DNA from: JAFGMR01 sp964632755 | GTDB lineage: Archaea > Halobacteriota > Methanosarcinia > Methanotrichales > Methanotrichaceae | Direction: 5' to 3' | DNA: 36,380 nt | Assembly (NCBI GenBank): GCA_964632755.1 | Contig: CAZWDT010000026.1 | Coordinates: 1-36,380 of the forward strand | Part shown: positions 17,301 through 22,837 of the stretch, in pieces | Layout: the number at the start of each line of letters is the position of its first letter | Position numbering within the stretch: position 1 is the stretch's first letter | The notes under the pieces: model-generated | Told to the model about the DNA's origin: nothing | Seen by the model: the letters and a program-made list of their open reading frames with translations, nothing else | The model's database searches: none | Program-made: the position numbers and the translations under genes

Positions 17301-17983
17301 GAACCCTCGGCAACTTCTATGGGCAATGCAGCGATGCCAATGGTGATACCATCTGCGACCGGCCCTTCGAGATCCCAGGTGGACTCGGCGTGGATAACTT
17401 CCCCCTCGCCGCCTGGAAAGGACCCTGGATCACTGCGGAGGGAGAAGCCCTTGCAAGCGAGGAATCTGGAACGGTACGGGGTCAAACCTCGCGGTGGACC
17501 CCGGAAGATGATGTATCGGCTGGCGGCCAATCCGACGGGCAAGGACCGTCGACGGGCACGATGATCACTGTTGTGGCGGAGGAAGGGGTGGAGGGCATGA
17601 CCCAGGAGATATATCACACCCTCTGCATTGGTGTCCAGAACGACCAACCCATCGATGAGACATATGAGTTCTCGTCCGAGGACCCATATGTCATCTCCTG
17701 GCTCAACCTCGGGCAGATCTCTTCCCCTCGCATGGTTGAGTGGCACTGGACCTCTCCTGATGGGATGCTCTACCAATCCCAATCATCTGTGATCGAAGCC
17801 TCAGCAAGCTCGGGAAGTGGGCAAGTCGCCTACTCGGGTCTGGGCATCAAGGGAAATCCTCCGGAATTCATGCCGGGCGTATGGTGGGTAGAGGTATATA
17901 TGGACGGAATCCCAATTGCTATGGATCCCTTCGTCATCGACAATCCCGGCTACTGGTCGGATCCGATGGATGGATGGTTTTAA
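11396..17983 (+). CDS. Giant secreted multidomain surface protein (PKD, Fn3-like, CARDB, beta-helix)
   Basis: The start is taken at ATG 11396: GGTGATC at 11381-11387 is a good ribosome binding site and the signal peptide then begins METSKHLLALATILLLVPLC; an upstream ATG (11372) adds eight residues. The 2195-residue protein reads in order: an N-terminal beta domain (about 25-235), a PKD domain (about 241-330, with YEWDLDGDG), an Fn3-like domain (438-530), a carboxypeptidase-regulatory-like beta domain (793-867), a long unassigned central region, a CARDB domain (1458-1561), two tandem Ig-like repeats (1567-1661, 1663-1761), a NosD-type right-handed beta-helix (1775-2000) and a C-terminal beta domain. 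No membrane anchor or sorting motif is evident at the C-terminus. Probably a cell-surface or sheath adhesin; function is inferred from architecture only. Confidence 0.85.
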   Translation: METSKHLLALATILLLVPLCQAYSLNNTYLDLDWGETQSSEWRFMYAPDTWGDSLYREHFAVYAGNWNETKESDGEFAVDQYFADSADGRTATLHYEDLSLTRQVHLPPGEAKYFQITYVLTNTNTTMLRDVRFFETVDYDIVTSGDSYGWYTESTDSIWQNSDQYFRNGFDGSKQSSNHGLEHWSEEINDDWDDGELNGNDKYPEEGTADVAVGMQWNAGDIPPGGSWDITLTFNFGGTAGIIAHAGLDQAALAGTPVVLDASRSSSVGDIISYEWDLDGDGVYDRNVTAPTYTYEGWRTQGDHLVGLRITDDEGRNATATVKIDIVTLSGQDERWEITVTPDRIETSRGAIEEYNLRITNGQGMGDTFTISGSGPVREWISMDDSLYLLSGQDAEVPLRIAIPEDALPGNYSFQVQVNSTNLGTSREATAALDVAAAPLLVDLLPLENSRTGSDQLLVSWRTPVESTGDLFIRSEGEEEYRRIAGASGREHEVVAEGLDRNTLYEFYVRSEANGNATTSDTRQILVDNGISFPERSYEFTIERDYNQERSITVENTDDEPHELLLNVSNVPSDLAINFVGEGSMDQRIALLPGERKEVRLVFHAQDSLSPNYTILLGLTNLDAEPITDLAYIHLDVHVPVIDFEMQELGEDPHTLAKTIKLTNDGDPITDLRVEASPELKDILLFEPTLDHAYLGSGESLEFRAVPILTEGFTGARGSITAYAAGEERELPLEFNVPDGMQVFVGEIPRMTVEFDPEYDSDGIANTNPSGGEVVSYTIRSGDSSTTAFLAQVKVNVEQDGKPASKASVLLDLVGAGSNETIRAETDIFGQTGFVISGPLGDYTYRATVEGFESSTEERRFSVDPTPSRTIEPEAIEWESASDANETFDLAGDDPVTLESPPFKITARIEGLADDAIPILYLRHWGNYSYQEVIGSCEGDGITFDLGYADPGNYTATIATQSSQGIATSRERHIRFGWREADISQLHNYTYELPFPIDGGQMAKVTVSNNLAEGEPHKAMRLLYVMSDENLSQYIFTYAIISDRNLTDTLRVDVRDGSGTSLYQKVEEVRFEEYVPLYVDVPVPVYGSDGERVEGFKIKVEMDDYVLFFSDVYELVCDPGAFVDGETWKIFWNEGMLTPHNKVGVVIKCYAGFVPGFNTAMGMVDTVNNLCREDFADSLRGAGELSLDPILDYSKGNDFRHGMKEWNFIKATKNLKGEMMAPGFVMTDPKTRKVLFGPLAPKSIGGQVSTLKGEYFKTFKEGKLAGSLTVLGWASNVYSNYADWTRVSEEQAKAEKGSKAGLKETQTITVKSCINHAPLKNSFTSDLDFLCSPVRNVEKVFVTLRFAREAPDYYQPFDTKVMLNGHLIGSINGTVPQGRYTFKVDPTFVNYAEVGTAENSLVLDVVGMNRGYYVPLEGYSIDFMVKKKDMAVVAHDQEEADRIVANLSGTVEHESDLLVSPEELRISNLRPRAGENVTIEAQVHNQGSVGLGDVQVRFLDGVDLIDDVTIPYIPEFSSVAMDTEWIADVGTHEIKVIVSSRADDSNPSNNEASKTLIVTSDDSDSDPPSISRLQPPPESSLSYRRPLISADLNDTGSGMDTESVAIAVDGSDVTGEARIVPARVWYTPADDLAPGEHVVEVRAMDRQGNENTSRWTFLISGDLAPPSIENLQPPDDSTLVYDRPLISASLKDADSGVDPESVRLMVDGIDVTGNSTVLSTKVWYTPSEPLAIGRHDLGVALEDNSGNRNSSTWSFQISAETAGGGPGEVVEAADVCPGGDCNYESIQEAVDAATAGDTIRVSSGTYSENVVIGKGLTLVGVDTGEGRPVVDASLGGSAITLAADGITIKGFVATNAQESGVKVASNDNVIVDNVVDSNQEHGIYMYQASNNTVRDNEAYENGFGICLSDLSLNNRIINNSARSNDYGIFLDLTCYDNLIYMNRLVENEAHDAYDSDTDLLSINRWDNGTLGNFYGQCSDANGDTICDRPFEIPGGLGVDNFPLAAWKGPWITAEGEALASEESGTVRGQTSRWTPEDDVSAGGQSDGQGPSTGTMITVVAEEGVEGMTQEIYHTLCIGVQNDQPIDETYEFSSEDPYVISWLNLGQISSPRMVEWHWTSPDGMLYQSQSSVIEASASSGSGQVAYSGLGIKGNPPEFMPGVWWVEVYMDGIPIAMDPFVIDNPGYWSDPMDGWF

Positions 17984-18001
17984 GATAATTAAGGGAGGGA
18001 T

Positions 18002-18572
18002 ATGGCAGCCATGAGTTCCAAGGTCAATGCGGGGCAATGCAACTATCTGCGATGGGATCTATTCTAAGGGGAGCATCAACAGACACCTGGCAGCTTGCAT
18101 GGTAACGGAGAAGGAGAGGGGGGCAGATGAGCTGCCGACTCCCCACTACAATCTGAGGGTAGAGGACAAATACACCCCCTACTACTGGATGAACCTGGAG
18201 GCTCCGGCAGGCCTCACGCTCCACAAGCTGGATAAGTTCTTGAGGGATACCTGGCTGGAGTGCTGCGGCCACCTGAGCGCTTTCATGATCGGAGAGGAGA
18301 CCTACTTTTCGGAGAAGGTCGACCCAGGTGACAAGGGGATGAGCTACCCTATGAGGAGGGTACTTGGCGTGGGAATGGAGGTGGATTACATCTACGACTT
18401 CGGATCAAGCACCGAGCTTGTGATCAGTGTGATATCCTCCCGAGACATCTTGCCGAGGAAAAAGCCCGTTCGAGTCCTGGCCCGAAACCTCCCGCCGGAC
18501 ATAAGATGCAGCTGCGGCGAGCCAGCGAGTTACGTCTGCGCGGCCTGCGGCCCGGGGGCGCAGACGAGCTAG
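18002..18572 (+). pseudogene. pRiA4b ORF-3-like zinc-finger protein with a one-base frameshift
   Basis: A good ribosome binding site (GGGAGG, 17993-17998) precedes ATG 18002, but that frame stops after 21 codons. The remainder of the protein is open in the +1 frame (usable ATG only at 18027). Ignoring one base near 18044 joins them into 189 residues and creates a perfect C-x2-C...H-x3-C finger: CNICDGIYSKGSINRHLAAC. The rest has family hallmarks: YWMNLEAPAGLTLHKLD, LRDTWLECCGHLSAF, YDFGSSTEL, and a C-terminal CSCGEPASYVCAACG zinc ribbon. These are features of the plasmid pRiA4b ORF-3 family, function unknown. Either a sequencing/assembly error or a recent mutation; a shortened protein from 18027 would lack the first Cys. 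Confidence 0.8.
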
Positions 18573-18635
18573 ATCGGCACGCTTACCGGATGGGCAGTCT
18601 CGGTCGGTTGGGATGAGATCGCCGAATAGACGATC

Positions 18636-19952
18636 TCAAAAGCCCCTGGATACGCTGATCGAGCCGGAACTCATGGAGCTGCTGAAGCTTCCTCCGCTGA
18701 CATAGGTGGAGCTACTACCGCTTGTGGACTGGCTTCTACCCCCAGGGCTCGTCGGATATATGATGATGAACATGGCCTTCTTTGAATCGTCGTAGTCCCC
18801 GTGAATGGGATCTGGTCCATCCCTTACGAAGACCTTGACCTCGTTTATCCCCACATCGTTCTCAGTGCTCGTCCAGATCCAGGAGTCGGAATCGATCCAG
18901 CCGGTCTTGTCCACCCAGTCTGCCCCAGGACCGCTATGCAGGAACCTGAACTGCAAGGAATCGCCATCCGCGTCGACTGCCGAGACCCGCCAGGTAACTG
19001 GCGTTCCCTCCTCCTGGGGGCTTGGGAGGTCAGGCATCAGGGAGATGATCTGCGGCGGGCTGTTCTCCGCGGTGCTTGATACACTTCTCGCAACCGGCCT
19101 GAGCTCGGTCGGAAGCTGGAGCGGCGTCTTTCCGTACTGGTCCCTTATGCTCAGTATAACGTGGCCCTCTGCCCGGTAGAACGGACCTCCGGGATTGTCC
19201 GCCGACCAGTCCAAGTTGAGCCAGACATCCTTGTTCTCTGAGTTGATATGCACGAAGATATTCTTTGTTGCATAGTGCTCCTTCAGCCAGTCCACTATAT
19301 CCTCTACCTTCTGATCTGCTCCATCGATCCTCCCAAGATAGACCTCGGTATAGGCGTGAGCGCCGCTCACGTTGTCCGCAAGCACGATCCTCGTCGTCCC
19401 CCCGATCGACTCTATCAGAGTTGCCATCAATATAGCGAAGTCGTCGCAATCCCCGGCGCCGGCGCAATCGGCCTCCTCCCCGATCTCGAGAGACTCGCTA
19501 GCTGCGAAGAAGTAGTCGATCCCCCTAGGATCTGGAACATAGTGCCATCCGTCCTTTACATACTCGTATATCGAGCAGATCTGATCGATCGTATGGTCTC
19601 CCGGGCAGTCGGCCGCGATGGTCACGGCCTTCTTCCTGGTTATTGGATTGTCGACGTCGATCTTGCTGTTGATCTCGGCCTTGATATCGCTTAGACGGAG
19701 CGTCCTCGTCGTCCCAGGGGCTCCGGGACCTGCCGAAGTTGCAACCTCGATCGTTGCATTGTCATCGAGGGCGACGATGGAGGGAACTCCTGCGAGCAGC
19801 TCGGAGGAGGACCTGAGCTCCTCGATCTCTGAGGGATCGAGGCTGGCGACGTCGAGGGATTCATTGCCGAAGACGAATGGAATCTCCTCGCCGCGGGCGT
19901 TGGTCATGAACAAAAGCAAGATGATGAGGGGGACGATCTGGATGCTACGCAT
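18636..19952 (-). CDS. Secreted transglutaminase-like protein with Ig-like domain and Ser-rich tail
   Basis: The 438-residue protein has a signal peptide (residues 1-21, MRSIQIVPLIILLLFMTNAR), a transglutaminase-like core with the triad in proper order (Cys169 in AGAGDCDDFAIL, His199 in GAHAYTE, Asp249 in LNLDWS), a PKD/Ig-like domain (about 300-390) and a Ser/Gly-rich C-terminus. Archaeal members of this superfamily act as proteases or amide-bond-forming enzymes outside the cell; which applies is unknown. It might crosslink or process the surface proteins encoded nearby (inference). A minus-strand TATA lies 25-32 bp before the ATG, so the message is probably leaderless. It is convergent with the zinc-finger gene. 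Confidence 0.85.
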   Translation of the reverse strand: MRSIQIVPLIILLLFMTNARGEEIPFVFGNESLDVASLDPSEIEELRSSSELLAGVPSIVALDDNATIEVATSAGPGAPGTTRTLRLSDIKAEINSKIDVDNPITRKKAVTIAADCPGDHTIDQICSIYEYVKDGWHYVPDPRGIDYFFAASESLEIGEEADCAGAGDCDDFAILMATLIESIGGTTRIVLADNVSGAHAYTEVYLGRIDGADQKVEDIVDWLKEHYATKNIFVHINSENKDVWLNLDWSADNPGGPFYRAEGHVILSIRDQYGKTPLQLPTELRPVARSVSSTAENSPPQIISLMPDLPSPQEEGTPVTWRVSAVDADGDSLQFRFLHSGPGADWVDKTGWIDSDSWIWTSTENDVGINEVKVFVRDGPDPIHGDYDDSKKAMFIIIYPTSPGGRSQSTSGSSSTYVSGGSFSSSMSSGSISVSRGF

Positions 19953-19976
19953 GGTCGTTCTATATTGCTAGTGATC

Positions 19977-19984
19977 TTTATATC
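19977..19984 (-). promoter_or_regulatory. TATA box of the transglutaminase-like gene
   Basis: The minus strand reads GATATAAA, ending 25 bp from the start codon at 19952. That spacing equals TATA-to-start-site distance in archaea, so transcription should begin at or within a few bases of the ATG. Confidence 0.5.
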
Positions 19985-19990
19985 AGTTTC

Positions 19991-20311
19991 TATGGAGGGT
20001 CGAAGGGCTCATACATCGTCCATATCCATGCATCTCGGACGCTGGAACTGCAGGGAGATCTCGATGGATTCAACATCGCCCATCCGTTCAAGCCCGAGTG
20101 GATCGGCCAGGATAAGCGTAACGTGACCGATCCCTACGGCGTCCCCCTCATCAAGAACCTCATCTGCGTGACCAAGGAGGGCAAGGGATTCACTTACTAC
20201 ATCTTCCCCAACCCCGCCCACGAGAACAGGAATGAGGTCAAGCTCGCCTACGCCATGAAGGTGGACGATGACTGGTGGCTGGGCTCTGGGATCTACTTCC
20301 CTTGTTCGTGA
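19991..20311 (+). pseudogene. Remnant of a Cache sensor domain
   Basis: One frame is open from about 19991 to the TGA at 20309-20311 and reads like the core of a single Cache domain: GGSKGSYIVHIHA, IAHPFKPEWIGQDKRNVTDPYG, GKGFTYYIFPNPAH and a closing DDDWWLGSGIYF. Cache domains are extracellular ligand-binding modules of sensor kinases, chemoreceptors and stand-alone secreted proteins. There is no in-frame start before a GTG at 20123, no signal peptide, and the 5' side runs into the promoter of the divergent transglutaminase gene. It is best read as a 5'-truncated fragment. A T-run at 20409-20415 follows. Confidence 0.65.
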
Positions 20312-20408
20312 CGTATCGGCAATGGGGGGATGGAACCGCTAATGGAAATAGGATTGGCAATGAGGATAAGATCCCTAGGACTGCCATATGAGGGATCGAA
20401 TCTCCCCC

Positions 20409-20415
20409 TTTTTTT
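20409..20415 (+). terminator. T-run after the Cache remnant
   Basis: Seven consecutive T on the plus strand, about 100 bp after the remnant's stop. Archaeal RNA polymerase terminates at such runs; it may be a leftover of the original gene or insulate the next one. Confidence 0.35.
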
Positions 20416-20546
20416 CGCTGATCCCGATGCGGGAGTCCGCCCCTTGATAAGGCTCCTGCACCGCCCCTCCAATGACCTGAAGGGCAGATCGAGGGTCGAC
20501 AGCTTTATCAGCCAAGGCGAAGGTGGCATAGATCGAGGACTTTTGA

Positions 20547-21203
20547 TTGAAGTTGCGACTTTGGGCAGCTCTTCTCCTGGCACTTCTGCTGATCGGCTCG
20601 GACGCTGCGACGAGCTACATATACGAGAGATCGGTCGTCAAGGGGGTTGGCTACCGCAGCCATGAGCTGATGGGCCAGACCGCCCCCGGATATGCCGGCC
20701 AGAAGTTCGTCGAGGGAGTTTCTGGCAGCGGGCGCTTCTACGATAGCTATGAGTTCGAGGTGGACAATGATAACATCAACTTCACCCAGGAGACTGAGCT
20801 CGAGTACTTCCCTGTTAGCTATCAGACAGGGACCTACGATCGGAAATGGACGGACAGGATCTGCGCAGCAAACTACGATATAGGCGCGGTAGTAACAGAA
20901 GCATACACCCACGCCGAGTACCTGCAGAAGAGCACTGAGATCAGGGCCGGCCTCTACGACTCCGGCAAGTTCGATTACTGCTGCACAGGCGTCCTCGAGG
21001 CCAGCTTCAACAGCCAGGTCATAGGCGTCGCCCACATCGGCTGGCTGTCAAGGGATCCGACGGTAAGCTCCAAGGGCAGGCATAGCGAGTGGGGCCGCTC
21101 CATCGAGGACCTGACAGGCGTCTTCTCCGTCGAGAAGTTCATCCAGCTCTGGGGCAACAGCACCTGCGGCGCAATAAGCGTCGACTGGCTGCCTTGCCTC
21201 TGA
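20547..21203 (+). CDS. Secreted protein of unknown family
   Basis: It begins with TTG 20547, eight bases after GAGG (20535-20538), giving a signal peptide MKLRLWAALLLALLLIGSDA. The 218-residue product has a beta-rich body (SYEFEVDNDNINFTQETELEYF) and several cysteines in the C-terminal half (ICAAN, FDYCCTG, NSTCGA, WLPCL) that could form disulfides outside the cell, plus sequons NFT and NST. Weak TATA-like CTTTATCA lies near 20503. I recognise no family; the bias fits a secreted, structurally stabilised protein. The gene is followed by a 559-bp spacer. Confidence 0.7.
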   Translation: MKLRLWAALLLALLLIGSDAATSYIYERSVVKGVGYRSHELMGQTAPGYAGQKFVEGVSGSGRFYDSYEFEVDNDNINFTQETELEYFPVSYQTGTYDRKWTDRICAANYDIGAVVTEAYTHAEYLQKSTEIRAGLYDSGKFDYCCTGVLEASFNSQVIGVAHIGWLSRDPTVSSKGRHSEWGRSIEDLTGVFSVEKFIQLWGNSTCGAISVDWLPCL

Positions 21204-21377
21204 TGATGGCAGGCCAACGGGCAGTCGCCCGATTGCCCCGCGCCCGCAACGCAGGCATCGAATCCCCTCTTGGCCAATTAATCTTCAGCAGAACCTCAAT
21301 AGCTATTGATCGCGATCTCATTAACCAAGTCTCAAGTATCCTGATGATATTAGGCGAGACCTATCTCCCCCTATTTT

Positions 21378-21448
21378 AACCACGAATGAACGCGAATGAA
21401 CCCTAATTGCTATATCGAATTCACGTCCATTGGTGTGCATTTGTGGTT
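21378..21448. repeat. Imperfect palindromic intergenic repeat, copy 2
   Basis: The left arm starts AACCACGAATGAACGCGAAT at 21378. The right arm, read on the minus strand from 21448, is AACCACAAATGCACACCAAT. The arms are 70-80 % complementary by eye and flank a short AT-rich centre. Same design as the element at 1255-1314; no coding capacity, so MITE-like or REP-like. Confidence 0.65.
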
Positions 21449-21623
21449 ATATATCACCAACTGCGGATCAATATAGCTATTCGATGGGAGCTAAAGCGTT
21501 CCGAAGTTGACAATAAGCCCAATTGGAGGATCGGCTGCCATCGAGTAATCGAGGCGTCTCTTCCGACAGGGAGTTATCAGTTCTACAAATAGCTTTCCAG
21601 CCGCGGCTCGCCATACTTAAATT

Positions 21624-21662
21624 CGTTGAATGTCGATATCGTTGAATGCCGTGAACTTATAC
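21624..21662 (+). promoter_or_regulatory. Possible promoter with direct-repeat operator
   Basis: The nonamer CGTTGAATG occurs at 21624-21632 and 21640-21648, a 16-bp step, immediately upstream of TATA-like ACTTATAC at 21655-21662. Tandem words just upstream of TATA are a common archaeal activator layout. The downstream gene would be the small membrane ORF at 21763. Confidence 0.3.
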
Positions 21663-21762
21663 GGCAGATCGATCTGAAGAGCATGGGTGGCCCCATATCC
21701 ACCCCACCTCGGATCGGCCCGCGGGCGGGTCTCGATGCGTTCCGCCCCGAAGGAGTGCTGTA

Positions 21763-21885
21763 ATGAACGAAGAAAACGAACTTAGCCTAGCATGGGCTAG
21801 GCTGCCCGAGTGGCTGAAATCAACAACCAAAGCGTTTTTTTTGGTTATCCTTTTTGCTATCTGGATTAAAATTGGGGGTATGTGA
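21763..21885 (+). CDS. Small 40-residue single-span membrane peptide
   Basis: ATG 21763 is preceded by AAGGAG at 21750-21755 with ideal spacing. The peptide reads MNEENELSLAWARLPEWL, then KSTTKAFFLVILFAIWIKIG: an acidic, amphipathic head followed by one membrane span. The stop lies four bases before the ATG of the next gene, indicating an operon and possible coupling. Within its sequence are an 8-bp perfect stem-loop (21784-21803) and a run of eight T (21835-21842), so it may also serve as a leader ORF controlling the downstream gene. No family recognised; the ribosome binding site and composition make it credible. Confidence 0.6.
   Translation: MNEENELSLAWARLPEWLKSTTKAFFLVILFAIWIKIGGM
21784..21842 (+). 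promoter_or_regulatory. Stem-loop and T8 run inside the small ORF (possible attenuator)
   Basis: AGCCTAGC (21784-21791) and GCTAGGCT (21796-21803) are perfectly complementary with a 4-nt loop. Eight T follow at 21835-21842. In archaea a T-run alone can end transcription, so this could attenuate expression of the downstream gene unless the small ORF is being translated. It could also be chance within a coding sequence. Confidence 0.3.
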
Positions 21886-21889
21886 AGGC

Positions 21890-22765
21890 ATGAGAGGAGC
21901 CTTTTGGATAATTGTGGTGCTCTCTGCCTTCATCGGACTCGGATTCTGCACTGAGCGGGGGGGACCGACGACCTCCAGCGAGCCCACCTTTGAAGAGCTG
22001 GCAACGAGGCTTTTAGAGCCTTCCTACTCAGGAAGCTCCGAGCTCGTGGGGGTGGAGCTCTTTCTCGGAGGGCTTCCTGATGAATTGCCTCTCGACCTAC
22101 CCATGCCGGAGGGGGCGAGGATCGTTGGAAGCGCCGTCCGGGATGGGGAGACAATTGAGATCGTTCTTGACGCGAGGATGGCTCCATCTGAGGCGATAGA
22201 GTTCTATCGAGAGCACATGACCTCGGCGAACTGGACCGAGACGGAGATCCCGGGAACGTCCCGCGGATTTGCGCCTAGCGATCCTACAGCGACCTTCTGC
22301 CAAGGCAGGAAGAACCCATCTCTGACTATTATCGCCCATCCGGTTGAGGGGGGCACGGATCTCCGCCTGAACGTAAACTCCGATCCTCAATACTCGCCCT
22401 GCAGACAAGCGACAGAGTACGAGGACTGGCTAAGGCCAATCCCCAAGCTTACGAGCCCGGACGGGGCCAAACACATTCGAGAGAGCTTTACCTCCAGCGA
22501 CGGATCAAGCGTCGGGATCTCCGCGACCCTGGAGACCGAGATGAATAGCTCCGCGCTCTCGGCCCACTACGGGGATCAGCTCAAAGCTGTCGGCTGGACC
22601 CTTCAGGACAGAAGGGTGAGCGGTCCTTCCGCCTGGAGCACTTGGACCTTTGAGGACGAGGACGGCCTTTTCTGGAACGGCTTTTTCTTGGCCTTGGATC
22701 TTCCGGGAAGCGCAAACGAGCGCTTCGTCATGATGCAGGCGAGCTTGAGCGGGTGGGAGGAGTGA
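21890..22765 (+). CDS. Secreted protein with two-part alpha/beta layout
   Basis: The start is set at ATG 21890, four bases after the small ORF's stop; an upstream TTG frame would destroy the signal peptide MRGAFWIIVVLSAFIGLGFC, whose final Cys could be a lipoprotein or disulfide residue. The 291-residue protein has a first module with LPMPEGARIVGSAV...APSEAIEFYREHM and a second with ISATLETEMNSSALSAHYGDQLKAVGW. These look like two divergent copies of one fold in which a short helix pairs with beta strands. I recognise no named family. It is the last gene before the TPR array and may share its promoter. Confidence 0.7.
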   Translation: MRGAFWIIVVLSAFIGLGFCTERGGPTTSSEPTFEELATRLLEPSYSGSSELVGVELFLGGLPDELPLDLPMPEGARIVGSAVRDGETIEIVLDARMAPSEAIEFYREHMTSANWTETEIPGTSRGFAPSDPTATFCQGRKNPSLTIIAHPVEGGTDLRLNVNSDPQYSPCRQATEYEDWLRPIPKLTSPDGAKHIRESFTSSDGSSVGISATLETEMNSSALSAHYGDQLKAVGWTLQDRRVSGPSAWSTWTFEDEDGLFWNGFFLALDLPGSANERFVMMQASLSGWEE

Positions 22766-22837
22766 GCCCGGATGTCTGACATTATAGCTCGCTTAAACGG
22801 TTCGCATTTCGTTGATAAACATGGGGTGAGATGAGAG

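Larger units (their letters stand above)
21204..21762. other. Long spacer holding a palindromic repeat and a probable promoter region
   Basis: No gene is convincing in this 559-bp stretch. It contains the palindromic element at 21378-21448 and, near the right end, paired CGTTGAATG words, a TATA-like ACTTATAC (21655-21662) and a GGGTGG/CCACCC hairpin (21685-21704). The open frame at 21407-21592 has no ribosome binding site and looks random. Confidence 0.5.

Noticed and set aside
16973..17782. 269-codon minus-strand frame opposite the beta-helix region
   Set aside because: Shadow frame; the plus strand encodes a convincing NosD-type beta-helix with N-rich turns.
21407..21592. 61-codon frame in the spacer before the small membrane ORF
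   Set aside because: It overlaps the palindromic repeat, lacks a ribosome binding site and has random-looking composition.
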